Assembly (NCBI RefSeq): GCF_028331445.1
Contig: NZ_JAQMHX010000009.1
Location: 186,001 to 250,000, forward strand
Length of the DNA stretch: 64,000 nucleotides
Direction of reading: 5' to 3'
Origin: Candidatus Phyllobacterium onerii
GTDB taxonomy: Bacteria; Pseudomonadota; Alphaproteobacteria; Rhizobiales; Rhizobiaceae
A program made the position numbers and the translations under genes. Each line of letters begins with the position of its first letter. Position 1 is the stretch's first letter. Positions 34,272-48,238 of the stretch are shown piece after piece. Below the pieces are notes generated by a model. That model had not been told where the DNA came from, did not search any database, and saw nothing but the letters and a program-made list of their open reading frames with translations.

Positions 34272-36038
34272 TTGACGCACATTTCTCAACCACGCTTGGA
34301 AGCACCGCCATCAGGCGGCGGCAGCTTCAGGACTGCAGTCAATGTCTGTCTGATGGCAGCATTGCTCAGCAGCACCGTGTTTGCTTTCCCGCCCTTGGCC
34401 CATGCCCAGCAAACAACACCGCTACGCGGCACCCTGCAGGACAATTCTGTGCAGGTTCAGGCGCAAAATAACAATGATTCCAATGGCTCGCCAACAGCCA
34501 ATCCACCAAATGCCACCCCTTCGCCAACGGATAGCGGCATACCGTCACGACGCTACGAGCCAATCAGTCCAGGTGCTCTGCCGCCTGATGATGACAACGG
34601 CAATCTCGGCCTGCTCGGCGTTCCGCTGGACGATGGTTCGCCGCCCGCCGGTCCTGCCGACAACAGCGGCGGCCTGAACCCGGATTCTGCCGCCCTGCCC
34701 GCCGCCGAGACCGCGCCTGTACCCGCTGCGCGCCCGCTGCGTCTTCGTCCCGGCGAGCGATCGCTGCTGGACGAAGAACGCGCAGACACGTTCGACAACG
34801 GCCCGATCGAGCAAAACAGGGAAGCCAACCCGCCGGCAGGGCGCACCGATCGCGACAATCTTCCGGAACCGGCGCTTGAACGCCGCATCATCCGGCCAGA
34901 TCCGGAGCCCTTCGCGCCGCTCGGTATCAGGGCAGGTATCGTGACACTCCGCCCCTCGATCAGCACCGGATTGCGCGCCACCACCAATGCCGATGGCAGC
35001 TCGGACGGCAGCGCCGCGCTCTTGTCGGAAACCCGCCTTCGCGCCCGCGCCACCACGGATTGGGCGCGCCACTCCGCCTGGCTCGATTTCGATGGCACCT
35101 ATGACAAGACAATTTCAGGCGAGGAATATTCCGCCCCGAATGTCGGCCTGCGCGGCGGAATGCAGCTCGACCTTGGCGAACGCACCACCGTAAAGGGCGA
35201 GGCAGGTTATCGCTACCGGCAGGAAGATCCAAGCGCACCGACAACCATTATCGGAACCTCGAACCGGCCTGCGGTGCAGGAGCTCGATGGGAGTCTGGGT
35301 GTCCGCAAGGAATTCGGCAAGTTCTTCGCGGATGTGAAAGGCAATGTCGATCGCACCGTCTATGGCAATGCGGAATTCTCCGATGGCTCCGTCGTCAGCC
35401 AGAAAGACCGCAACAACACTTTTGCCAGCATTGCATTGCGGGGTGGCTTCGAAATGTCCCCAGCCATCAAGCCTTTCGCCGAGGTTGAAATCGGCAAGTT
35501 GATGTATGACGAGAAGGAGGATTCGAACGGCTTCCAGCGCTCCGGCGTTCGCACGGGCCTGCGCGGCGGCGTCGAGGTCGACTTTGCCGAGAAGCTGGCG
35601 GGAGAATTCGCGCTTGGTTATCTGCGCCAGGGCATAGACGACGACCGGCTTTCGCCGGTGGATGGGCTTAGCATCGACGGCGCCCTCAAATGGTCACCGC
35701 AGCGCGGAACCGATGTGGATATCGGCCTCCTTACCCGCGTCGAAGGCGCCACGGCACCCGGCGACAGCGGCTCGATTTTCTACGAAGGCACGGTCGGCAT
35801 CAAGCGGCAGGCGCGCGCCAATCTCGATCTCAAGGCAACGCTGATTGCTTCACTGCGTGACAACAAGGACGGATCGGGCTGGGACAAGGGCTTTGGCGCT
35901 GAAATCGGCGCGACTTACTGGTTCAATCGTTTCTTCGGCTTTGATGTCAGCGCCCGGCATGAATTCACCCGCAGCGAGGTTGAATCGCGCCAGACCAATG
36001 AAACCAGCATTTTCATGGGCGTGACGCTGCAGCGGTAG
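34272..36038 (+). CDS. outer-membrane beta-barrel protein
   Basis: A 588-residue exported protein. It probably starts at TTG (34272), giving a signal peptide with a hydrophobic stretch and AHAQ cleavage site near residue 45. A proline-rich, probably disordered region spans residues 50-210. The rest has alternating strands with glycine/aromatic turns (FFADVKGNVDRTVYGNAEF, GFEMSPAIKPFAEVEIG) as in BBP2-type barrels. The last 79 bases recur at 37739-37817. It is convergent with the sulfatase gene, 4 bases away. Confidence 0.82.
   Translation: MTHISQPRLEAPPSGGGSFRTAVNVCLMAALLSSTVFAFPPLAHAQQTTPLRGTLQDNSVQVQAQNNNDSNGSPTANPPNATPSPTDSGIPSRRYEPISPGALPPDDDNGNLGLLGVPLDDGSPPAGPADNSGGLNPDSAALPAAETAPVPAARPLRLRPGERSLLDEERADTFDNGPIEQNREANPPAGRTDRDNLPEPALERRIIRPDPEPFAPLGIRAGIVTLRPSISTGLRATTNADGSSDGSAALLSETRLRARATTDWARHSAWLDFDGTYDKTISGEEYSAPNVGLRGGMQLDLGERTTVKGEAGYRYRQEDPSAPTTIIGTSNRPAVQELDGSLGVRKEFGKFFADVKGNVDRTVYGNAEFSDGSVVSQKDRNNTFASIALRGGFEMSPAIKPFAEVEIGKLMYDEKEDSNGFQRSGVRTGLRGGVEVDFAEKLAGEFALGYLRQGIDDDRLSPVDGLSIDGALKWSPQRGTDVDIGLLTRVEGATAPGDSGSIFYEGTVGIKRQARANLDLKATLIASLRDNKDGSGWDKGFGAEIGATYWFNRFFGFDVSARHEFTRSEVESRQTNETSIFMGVTLQR
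35960..36038 (+). repeat. direct repeat copy A: native 3' end of the barrel gene
   Basis: These 79 bases encode the last barrel residues and the TAG stop. They match 37739-37817 at 75 of 79 positions, in the same orientation, and bracket the sulfatase gene. Confidence 0.9.
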
Positions 36039-36042
36039 CGCA

Positions 36043-37629
36043 TCACTGCCCCAGGCCAATATTCTTGGGCGGATATTTCTTGAACGTCGCTGCATGCGCT
36101 TTCATTTCGGCGGCCATCGAGGCGAGAAAGGCATTCATGCGATGGCCTACCGGATACTGTTCCTTCGGATCTATATAAAGATTGAAAAGCCACGGGGCGA
36201 GACCGACATCGCTGACGGTGGTCATGTCGATGTTCAACCACTGGGCCTGCTCTTGCACGACTTTGACATGAATTTTGTATTCGTACATGCGCATCGCCAT
36301 GAAATCATGTTCGTTCCAGATGTAGACCTTTTCACGATTGGATTGGCCATCGTCGGCGAGGAGAAACGACGTTTGGTCGATGCCGTCGATATAACGGTCC
36401 GTGGGTATCATGCTCGTTGCGCCGGCAAGATGCAGTGATGTGTTGAAAATATCCATCAGGTCAAAGAGGTCATCGCTTTGGCGCCCAGGCTTTATTACGC
36501 CACGCCAATAGGCGATGCCGGGAACACGAACTCCGCCTTCCCAAGCCGAGCCTTTCGCTCCGCGAAAGGGAGTATAGCCGGCGTCGGGCCAGCTATCGAG
36601 CTGCGGACCGTTGTCGGACGTCACAAAGACAAACGTGTTGTCGAGGACGCCTGCATCGTCAAGCGCCTTTACGATCTCGCCGATATAGGCATCGACCTCG
36701 ACTACGTCATCCTTGTAGGGATATTTGCTGGCGCTCTTGCCCTCGAATTCCTTGCTGGCGAAATTGTCCGCATGAACCTTCATGAAAGCATGTTCAAGGA
36801 AGAAAGGCTGCGAGCCTTGCGCGAGCTCCTTGATCTTGCTGACACTGAACTCCTTGAGAAGTTTGTCGCCCTCGGCCATCTTGTCGATGCTGTCGATAAC
36901 CTCGACGTCTTTCGTGTCGCCGTTTTTGAAACCATGCACAAGTGCGTTGCTCGATCCTGTCCGACGCAGCATCTCGAGACGCTCGGGGTTAAGCACCAGG
37001 TCGGGATATCGGCGCTTGTCGACACCCTGAGTGATTTCCTTCTCCGCCTCGTAGAAGCCGTAAAACTCGTCGAAGCCGACATCATGGGGACGCATACCCT
37101 CGCTCTCTCCGACGTGCCACTTGCCGGACAGGACAGATTTATAGCCAGCATTACCGAGAAGTTTTGGTAGGGAAATTTCATCCGCCCAGGGATTCTTGGT
37201 GATCTTGTCCCCGGCCAGAATGGGCCGTGTCAGGCCCGTGCGCACCGGCAGACGTCCAGTCAGGATGGCTGAACGCGTGGGCGTGCAGGTTGCTTGTGAA
37301 TAAGTTGAAGTCAGCTTCAAACCCTCAGCCGCCAACCGATCGATATTGGGCGTGGCGGCACCCACTGCTGCGCCACCACCAAAGGCACCGGGGTCGCCGT
37401 AGCCCATATCGTCAACAACGAGCCAGACGATGTTTGGACGTCTTCCGATCCTTGCGAGGAGATCGTCAAGTTTCTGCTGGGCTGCATCTCTTTGCATGGG
37501 GTGAACCAGCGCAGGTTCCATGCTCTCACTCGTACGTTCGGCCTTGGACAGGACCGATTGGCCCATTGCCAAGGTCGTAAGCGCCAAAAACATGATCACA
37601 TGCAACAAGAGGGTGTAAAGTTGCTTCAT
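36043..37629 (-). CDS. exported arylsulfatase-type sulfatase
   Basis: A 528-residue sulfatase with an N-terminal signal peptide (LLLHVIMFLALTTLAMG). The formylglycine motif CTPTR is near residue 113. Metal ligands are in WLVVDDMGYGDPG and VFVTSDNGPQ, and SGKWHVGE supplies the Lys/His pair. Sulfatases of this group release sulfate from aryl or sugar esters and need maturation of the Cys, but no maturase gene is in the window. It lies between two copies of the barrel gene's 3' end, as if inserted there. Confidence 0.92.
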   Translation of the reverse strand: MKQLYTLLLHVIMFLALTTLAMGQSVLSKAERTSESMEPALVHPMQRDAAQQKLDDLLARIGRRPNIVWLVVDDMGYGDPGAFGGGAAVGAATPNIDRLAAEGLKLTSTYSQATCTPTRSAILTGRLPVRTGLTRPILAGDKITKNPWADEISLPKLLGNAGYKSVLSGKWHVGESEGMRPHDVGFDEFYGFYEAEKEITQGVDKRRYPDLVLNPERLEMLRRTGSSNALVHGFKNGDTKDVEVIDSIDKMAEGDKLLKEFSVSKIKELAQGSQPFFLEHAFMKVHADNFASKEFEGKSASKYPYKDDVVEVDAYIGEIVKALDDAGVLDNTFVFVTSDNGPQLDSWPDAGYTPFRGAKGSAWEGGVRVPGIAYWRGVIKPGRQSDDLFDLMDIFNTSLHLAGATSMIPTDRYIDGIDQTSFLLADDGQSNREKVYIWNEHDFMAMRMYEYKIHVKVVQEQAQWLNIDMTTVSDVGLAPWLFNLYIDPKEQYPVGHRMNAFLASMAAEMKAHAATFKKYPPKNIGLGQ

Positions 37630-37738
37630 GACTGATGGACTCCCGCTTGATCCCGCAATTGTTCGCTCAACTGCTCATAAGGATCGATGCTACGAAAGTA
37701 CGTTACGGTAAACCGGTGCCTTGAGCGTCGGCGCGGCG

Positions 37739-37817
37739 TGAATTCACCCGCAGCGAAGTTGAATTGCGCCAGACCAATAAAACCAGCATTTTTATGGGCG
37801 TGACGCTGCAGCGGTAG
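37739..37817 (+). repeat. direct repeat copy B: detached 3' end of the barrel gene
   Basis: A non-coding copy of 35960-36038 lying 110 bases upstream of the sulfatase start. The four differences are all G-to-A or C-to-T relative to copy A, and two change the encoded residue, as expected for a copy no longer under selection. Weaker similarity may extend some 20 bases further left. Confidence 0.88.
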
Positions 37818-37844
37818 GATCGATCCGCTCTTAAAGGAACGAGC

Positions 37845-37971
37845 TGTGCGTGGTTCGACAAGCTCACCATGAGGGAGGTTGAGGATTGCAACGATAGTCG
37901 CCAACCTTGCAAATCTTGACTTCTTGCAACCCACCCGCCTCCCTCATGGTGAGCTTGTCGAACCACGCACA
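37845..37971. repeat. inverted repeat with 34-base perfect arms
   Basis: The arm 37845-37878, starting TGTGCGTGGTTCGACAAGCT, is perfectly repeated in reverse complement at 37938-37971, with 59 bases between. The core word GTTCGACAAGCTCACCATGA is a widespread intergenic repeat in alphaproteobacteria. It lies between detached barrel-gene copy B and galU. Confidence 0.8.
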
Positions 37972-38011
37972 GGGGGACTAGCCAAGAACTGACTTACCAG
38001 CTCCGCTCTTC

Positions 38012-38041
38012 CACTATCTCCCCTGTGACGGGGAGATAGTG
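38012..38041. other. 12-base perfect stem-loop downstream of galU
   Basis: CACTATCTCCCC and GGGGAGATAGTG pair perfectly around a 6-base loop, 14 bases past the galU stop. The minus-strand side lacks a T-run, so it may be a repeat-type hairpin or a 3' end stabiliser rather than an intrinsic terminator. Confidence 0.55.
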
Positions 38042-38054
38042 TTTCCGTCAATCC

Positions 38055-38957
38055 TCAGCCCTTCTTTGGCTGGATCGTCTTCAGCATATTGCCGATATTG
38101 TCGATGACACCATTGCGGATATCCTCCCGCCACAGTGCAAATGCAACGTTCGCCTCGACAAAGCCTTCCTTGGAGCCGGTGTCATAAGTACGGCCCTTGA
38201 AATGATAGCCGAAGAAATCCTGCTCTTTGGTCAGCTTCAGCATCGCGTCGGTCAGCTGGATTTCATTGCCGGCGCCGCGTTCCTGGTTTTCGAGGATGCT
38301 GAAAATCTCCGGCTGCAAGATATAGCGGCCATTGATATAGAGATTTGAGGGCGCCGTGCCTTTGGCCGGTTTCTCAACCATCTGCGTCAGTTCGAAACCG
38401 TTGCCGACAGGTTTGCCCTGCCCGACGATGCCGTATTTGTGCGTCTCTGCCGGATCGCATTCCTGCACAGCGACGATATTGCCGCCCGATTGATTATAGA
38501 GCTCCACCATGTCCGCGAGACAGCCATTCTTTTCCGGCTGCATGATCATGTCCGGCAAAAGCAGCGCGAAAGGTTCGTCACCGACAATGTCGCGTGCGCA
38601 CCAGACCGCATGGCCGAGACCCATCGGCACCTGCTGGCGGGTAAAACTCGTCGTTCCGGGACCAGGCTGGATTCCCTGCAACTCATCCAGCAGAGCGGTC
38701 TTGCCGCGTTCCGACAGGGTTTGATAGAGCTCGTACTGAACATCGAAATAATCTTCGATGACCGCCTTGTTGCGGCCGGTTACGAAAATGAAATGCTCGA
38801 TACCGGCCTCGCGTGCCTCGTCCACCACATACTGAATGACCGGCTTGTCGACGACCGTCAGCATTTCTTTCGGAATGGATTTTGTAGCTGGAAGAACACG
38901 GGTGCCAAAGCCCGCAACTGGAAAGACGGCCTTACGTATCTTCTTGGCTTCGGACAT
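38055..38957 (-). CDS. galU: UTP-glucose-1-phosphate uridylyltransferase
   Basis: A 300-residue nucleotidyltransferase making UDP-glucose for exopolysaccharide and envelope glycans. The N-terminal motif [20 protein letters not shown] is complete, and the VEKP loop (QMVEKPAKG) and [10 protein letters not shown] are present. Two ATGs abut; the inner one at 38957 is at the better distance from GAGG. The rhizobial orthologue is often called exoN or galU. Confidence 0.95.
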   Translation of the reverse strand: MSEAKKIRKAVFPVAGFGTRVLPATKSIPKEMLTVVDKPVIQYVVDEAREAGIEHFIFVTGRNKAVIEDYFDVQYELYQTLSERGKTALLDELQGIQPGPGTTSFTRQQVPMGLGHAVWCARDIVGDEPFALLLPDMIMQPEKNGCLADMVELYNQSGGNIVAVQECDPAETHKYGIVGQGKPVGNGFELTQMVEKPAKGTAPSNLYINGRYILQPEIFSILENQERGAGNEIQLTDAMLKLTKEQDFFGYHFKGRTYDTGSKEGFVEANVAFALWREDIRNGVIDNIGNMLKTIQPKKG

Positions 38958-39174
38958 CATTACCTCGTTACTGATTACGATTGATATTGCGGGAATTTCC
39001 TCGATAGACTTTTTCGTCCCAAAGACCCAAAATGCACAGGTCTGTAAAATAAATAATCGTTGCCGGTGTTAATGTAGGCAATGGCGGTGCGTTTGCCCAT
39101 GCATGGTAAACCAATTCCTAACTTTGACGTGCGTAATTTATCCTTTGACCCAAATGACGGAAATGAGGAAAGAC

Positions 39175-40401
39175 ATGATCGGAGGTTTAGCAACGTTTTC
39201 GAAACACGCGCTGATCGTTGCCGCGGCAGCTGGCATCGCTTTTGCAGGTGCGATCAATAATGCGGCTGCCGATGCAAAGTTCCAGAACTGGATCGCGGAT
39301 TTCCGTGGCACTGCACTGAACAGCGGCGTTTCGGCGTCCACGTTTAACCGTGCCTTTGCCGGCGTCACCGAAATCGATCCGGAAGTCCTGCAGAAGGCCC
39401 AGTCCCAACCGGAATTCACCGAGCCTGTCTGGGGCTATCTCGACAATCGCGTCAACGAACAATCCATCACCACCGGCCGCGAGATGTCACGCAAGTATAG
39501 CCGCTGGCTTGGCGCTATCGAAAAGTCGTTTGGCGTCGATCGCAATATCCTTCTCGCCATCTGGTCGATGGAAACCAATTTCGGCGAGATCATGAAACGC
39601 GACGATGTGATGCGTGACGCCGTCCGCTCGCTCGCCACCCTCGCCTATGCCGATCCGCGCCGGGCCAAATATGCTCGCACGCAGTTGATCGCCGCGATGA
39701 AGATCCTGCAGAAAGGCGATATCGATCGCAGCCATTTGACCGGCTCCTGGGCGGGCGCCCTCGGACACACCCAGTTCATCCCGACAAGCTACCTCGCCTA
39801 CGCGGTCGATATGGACGGCAATGGCAAGCGCGACATCTGGAATTCTGTGCCTGACGCATTGGCCACCGCCGCCAATCTCTTGCACAAGAATGGCTGGCAG
39901 CCCGGTCAGACATGGGGTTATGAAGTTGTTCTGCCGGCTGGCCGCAAATTCCCGGCCGGTTCACGCACAATTGCGGAATGGCAAAGCATTGGCGTTGTTC
40001 GCGCCAACGGCAAAGCCTTTCCACGTGGTGGCGAAAAGGCAACGTTGAAGGTCCCGGATGGTCGCGGAGGCCCCGCGTTCCTGATGACGCGCAATTTCTA
40101 CGTCCTGAAGAACTACAACAACGCGGATAAATATGCGCTTGGCGTCGGCCTTCTGGCCGACCAGATCGGTGGCTCTTCCGGGTTGCGCAAAGACTGGAAT
40201 CGTCCTTTCACGCCCATTACGATGAAAGAGCGCGAAGAATTGCAAAATCACCTTCGCGAACTCGGCTATTATGACGGAAAGGTCGACGGCAAGATCGGTG
40301 ATGGTTCGCGCAATGCGATCCAGGCGTTTCAGAAGCAGATGGGCCTGGATCCCGACGGCCACCCGAGCATGGAAGTGCTGACGGTGATAAGGAAGAAGTA
40401 G
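39175..40401 (+). CDS. MltB-type lytic murein transglycosylase
   Basis: A 408-residue exported enzyme that cleaves peptidoglycan with formation of 1,6-anhydro-muropeptides. A signal peptide covers about the first 30 residues. The SLT domain has the catalytic Glu in AIWSMETNFG and SWAGALGHTQFIPTSY. The C-terminal 60 residues form a peptidoglycan-binding domain (LQNHLRELGYYDGKVDGKIG). The start at 39175 is chosen because GAGGAAAGAC directly precedes it; earlier in-frame ATGs lack this. Confidence 0.92.
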   Translation: MIGGLATFSKHALIVAAAAGIAFAGAINNAAADAKFQNWIADFRGTALNSGVSASTFNRAFAGVTEIDPEVLQKAQSQPEFTEPVWGYLDNRVNEQSITTGREMSRKYSRWLGAIEKSFGVDRNILLAIWSMETNFGEIMKRDDVMRDAVRSLATLAYADPRRAKYARTQLIAAMKILQKGDIDRSHLTGSWAGALGHTQFIPTSYLAYAVDMDGNGKRDIWNSVPDALATAANLLHKNGWQPGQTWGYEVVLPAGRKFPAGSRTIAEWQSIGVVRANGKAFPRGGEKATLKVPDGRGGPAFLMTRNFYVLKNYNNADKYALGVGLLADQIGGSSGLRKDWNRPFTPITMKEREELQNHLRELGYYDGKVDGKIGDGSRNAIQAFQKQMGLDPDGHPSMEVLTVIRKK

Positions 40402-40420
40402 GAGCAGTCGATGCCGATTA

Positions 40421-40440
40421 TCTCTCCCTTGTGGGAGAGA
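40421..40440. other. 8-base stem-loop after the transglycosylase gene
   Basis: TCTCTCCC and GGGAGAGA pair around a TTGT loop, 20 bases after the stop codon. There is no T-run. It is probably another member of the CTCCC-type hairpins seen elsewhere in the window. Confidence 0.4.
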
Positions 40441-40487
40441 AGCTCCGGCGTCGTCGGTGCAAATCTCGAAGGTCGCAGGATAGACTT

Positions 40488-41738
40488 ATGGATTGCAATC
40501 AATTCGGTGTCCGGCAGGACAGAGGGGAGCGTTTTAGGCCGATCCGCCGCGCACCCCCGTTGCTTTCATTGGTTCTCGCCCTTGCTGCCACCCTCATCTT
40601 CACCGAAACCGCCTCTGCCCGCACAATCCTCGACATGCTGTTCGGACCGCGCCAGATCTATCGCGAAGATACGGACCGGCTCATTGAAGATGGGAACGGC
40701 AGGAGGGTTCGCCCGCCCGCCCGGAACCGCCCGATCAAGCGCGCACGCCCGCGTTCCGCGGCCCCGCAAGCCTCTGCCCGGCCGAGCACCACAGTGAAAG
40801 AAGCCGGTATCCCGGAGAAATTGCCGGACGCCAAGACAGTCCTCATTGTCGGCGACTTCATGGCAAAGGGCCTTGCGGAGGGTCTCGATGAAGCATTCAT
40901 CGATTCACCCGGCGTTCGCGTCGTTGATAAAAGCGATGGTTCCTCTGGCTTTGTCCGCGATGATCATCGCGATTGGCCGGCAACGATCGGCGCTGTTATC
41001 GAAGCCGAAAAGCCTGCGGTCGTCGTCATGATGGCGGGTGCAAATGATCGCCAGCAATTTGCCGACGGCCAGACGCTGTTGAGCGACGAGTGGGACAAGG
41101 AATATCAGGCGAGGATCAACGCCTTCCTCGAAGCCGTCAAGAAAACCGGTCGTCCGGTCGTGTGGGTCGGCCAGCTCTCCTACAAGACCAAGAGCATGAC
41201 CAATGATGTGCTGGCCTTCAACGAAATCTATCGTAATGCGGCCGAGAAAGCCGGTGGCACATTTGTCGACGTCTGGGACGGGTTCGTTGATCAGAGCGGC
41301 AATTTCACTCTGTCTGGTTTTGACATGTCCGGCCAGACGGCGCGGCTGCGTAACAATGACGGTATCGGCCTGACCCCCGCCGGTAAACGCAAGCTCGCAT
41401 TCTATGTGGAGAAGCCGTTGCGGCAGATGCTGGGCAATGCAACCTCCCCCAACATTGCTGCAATCAAACCGGGTGCACCGGTGCAGGCGCTTCCAGGGAC
41501 GCCGCAAGCCCCTGTCAAGGTAGACAGACTTGCCCCGATCAGCCTCAACGATCCCGAACTCGATGGCGGCACCGAACTTCTCGGCGCGTCGCCGCGCGGT
41601 GCGCCAGTGCCGGAAAAATCCGCGCGCGACCGGCTGGTCATCGATGGGGTAGCACCGGAAAGTCAGCCGGGTCGGGTCAATGATTTTGCCTGGCCGAAGC
41701 AACCGGATGCAACTCCGACCACCGGCGCCGTGCGTTGA
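40488..41738 (+). CDS. DUF459/SGNH-like exported protein, catalytic residues altered
   Basis: A 416-residue protein with a signal peptide (LSLVLALAATLIFTETASA). A domain with SGNH-hydrolase layout spans residues 105-310. Block I reads IVGDFMAKGLAEGL, so the usual nucleophile Ser after GD is Phe. Block III VVMMAGANDRQ keeps the Asn. Block V reads DGIGLTPAG, where the usual His is Gly. It may be a non-catalytic member. The ATG at 40488 has AGGATAG upstream. The C-terminal 100 residues are proline-rich. Confidence 0.8.
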   Translation: MDCNQFGVRQDRGERFRPIRRAPPLLSLVLALAATLIFTETASARTILDMLFGPRQIYREDTDRLIEDGNGRRVRPPARNRPIKRARPRSAAPQASARPSTTVKEAGIPEKLPDAKTVLIVGDFMAKGLAEGLDEAFIDSPGVRVVDKSDGSSGFVRDDHRDWPATIGAVIEAEKPAVVVMMAGANDRQQFADGQTLLSDEWDKEYQARINAFLEAVKKTGRPVVWVGQLSYKTKSMTNDVLAFNEIYRNAAEKAGGTFVDVWDGFVDQSGNFTLSGFDMSGQTARLRNNDGIGLTPAGKRKLAFYVEKPLRQMLGNATSPNIAAIKPGAPVQALPGTPQAPVKVDRLAPISLNDPELDGGTELLGASPRGAPVPEKSARDRLVIDGVAPESQPGRVNDFAWPKQPDATPTTGAVR

Positions 41739-41864
41739 TTAGAGCCTCGTGCGAGGAGTTCGACGGTGCCCGTCGTTTCCAGCTAGGTTCTTGCGTGGAA
41801 TGTTGCGATTCCTGCGCATGAATCGCCGAAACCGATGCAAGAATCATCGAATCTGGCGTAAGAA

Positions 41865-41904
41865 TTTCAACCGGAACGAGAATTCTAGTTGTTCCGGGTT
41901 GAAA
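41865..41904 (-). terminator. terminator of the gltBD operon
   Basis: TTTCAACCGGAAC (41865-41877) pairs with GTTCCGGGTTGAAA (41891-41904) with one bulged base. The hairpin starts 5 bases past the gltD stop, and T residues follow on the minus strand. Confidence 0.6.
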
Positions 41905-41908
41905 ACTC

Positions 41909-43363
41909 TTATCGCGGCAGCACCGAAGCGCCCATCAGCGCCGCATCGATGGATTGCGCCGCCTGACGGCCCTCGCGGATCGCCCAGACCACCAGTGATT
42001 GCCCGCGACGCACATCGCCAGCCGTGTAAAGCTTGTCGACGCTGGTGCGATAATTCGTGTCATCCGCTGCAACCGAACGGTTACCACGGCGATCGGCCCG
42101 CATCTCGAGCGAACCCGCCAGTTCCTTGACGATTCCATCCTCGAACGGACCGGAAAAACCGATGGCGATGAATGCCAGGTCGGCCTTGATGAAAAAGTCT
42201 GTGCCGGCGATCGGCTTGCGCGCTTCGTCGACTTCGCAGCACTTGACGTGGGTCAACGTGCCATTTTCACCTATGAATTCAAGCGTTGCCACCTGGAATT
42301 CGCGGTCGGCGCCTTCGGCCTGGGAGGAAGATGTGCGCATCTTTGTCGCCCAATATGGCCAGACGCTGAGCTTGTCTTCCTTCTCCGGAGGCTGGGGACG
42401 AATGTCGAGCTGCGTGACCTTCACCGCACCCTGACGGAACGCAGTGCCGACGCAGTCGGATGCCGTATCGCCACCGCCGACAACCACCACGTGCTTTCCC
42501 GAGGCAACGATCGAGTCGCTCGGCCATGCCACGGATTCAATGTTCTCGCGGCCAATGCGGCGGTTCTGCTGGACGAGATAGTGCATGGCGTCATGAACGC
42601 CTTCGAACTCGCCGCCAGGAATACCCGCAGGACGCGGTGTTTCCGCTCCGCCGCAGTAGAGAACCGCATCATAGGTATCGATAAGCTCTTGAATTGGCTT
42701 GTCTATTCCGACATTGACCCCGCAGAAGAACGTAACGCCTTCGCCCTCCATTTGGGTGACGCGGCGATCGATGAAGTGCTTCTCCATCTTGAAATCCGGG
42801 ATCCCATAGCGAAGCAAACCGCCCGGCCTGCTCTCGCGTTCATAGACATGAACCTCATGTCCGGCCCGCCCAAGCTGCTGCGCGGCGGCCATCCCTGCCG
42901 GCCCCGAACCAATGACCGCGACGGTCCTCCCGGTCTTCGAAACAGCCGGCTGCGGAATGATAAAGCCCTTCTCATAGGCCTTGTCGGCAATCGCCTGCTC
43001 TACCGTTTTGATTGAGACCGGCACATCTTCGAGGTTGAGCGTGCAGGCCTCTTCACACGGCGCCGGACAGATTCTGCCGGTAAATTCCGGGAAATTATTG
43101 GTGGAATGCAGGTTTCTGATCGCCTCATCCCAATTGTCGTTGTAGACGAGATCATTCCAGTCAGGAATCTGGTTGTGGATCGGGCAGCCCGTAGGCCCAT
43201 GGCAAAACGGAATTCCGCAATCCATGCAGCGTGCAGCCTGCTTTTTGACCTCGCCATCCGACATGGGAATGGTGAATTCCCTGAAGTGCCGTATGCGATC
43301 CGACGCGGGCTGATACTTGCCGACCTGCCGGTCGATCTCGAGAAAACCTGTAACCTTACCCAT
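41909..43363 (-). CDS. gltD: glutamate synthase (NADPH) small subunit
   Basis: A 484-residue flavoprotein that passes electrons from NADPH to the large subunit. N-terminal Cys motifs (ARCMDCGIPFCHGPTGCP and CPAPCEEACTLN) bind the 4Fe-4S clusters. The FAD site is VAVIGSGPAGMAAAQQLG and the NADPH site is VVVVGGGDTASDCVG. The ATG at 43363 (MGKVTGFLEIDRQ) is the family start. It is the second gene of the gltBD operon, 58 bases after gltB. Confidence 0.96.
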   Translation of the reverse strand: MGKVTGFLEIDRQVGKYQPASDRIRHFREFTIPMSDGEVKKQAARCMDCGIPFCHGPTGCPIHNQIPDWNDLVYNDNWDEAIRNLHSTNNFPEFTGRICPAPCEEACTLNLEDVPVSIKTVEQAIADKAYEKGFIIPQPAVSKTGRTVAVIGSGPAGMAAAQQLGRAGHEVHVYERESRPGGLLRYGIPDFKMEKHFIDRRVTQMEGEGVTFFCGVNVGIDKPIQELIDTYDAVLYCGGAETPRPAGIPGGEFEGVHDAMHYLVQQNRRIGRENIESVAWPSDSIVASGKHVVVVGGGDTASDCVGTAFRQGAVKVTQLDIRPQPPEKEDKLSVWPYWATKMRTSSSQAEGADREFQVATLEFIGENGTLTHVKCCEVDEARKPIAGTDFFIKADLAFIAIGFSGPFEDGIVKELAGSLEMRADRRGNRSVAADDTNYRTSVDKLYTAGDVRRGQSLVVWAIREGRQAAQSIDAALMGASVLPR

Positions 43364-43380
43364 AAAACTGTTCCCATGCT

Positions 43381-43402
43381 GAGCGTCGCCGCGGCGACGC
43401 TC
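43381..43402. other. 22-base perfect palindrome between gltB and gltD
   Basis: The run starting GAGCGTCGCC at 43381 reads identically on both strands over 22 bases. As RNA it would form a strong hairpin between the two subunit genes, with 17 bases left before the gltD start. It could limit read-through, stabilise gltB mRNA or be a processing site. Confidence 0.65.
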
Positions 43403-43421
43403 CAAGCGTAAAGCATTGATA

Positions 43422-48140
<4,719 letters not shown>

Positions 48141-48238
48141 CGTCAATTCCTCCAATTGGCGCCCTCGGCGGGCGGTAATATCTCCTGCTGCGCTACACGT
48201 CTCTTAGACGCGTATAGGACGTAGCAGCATTTTAATTT

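Noticed and set aside
37626..37966. Minus-strand frames across the repeats upstream of the sulfatase
   Set aside because: They are translations of the detached barrel-gene copy and the inverted repeat, not genes.
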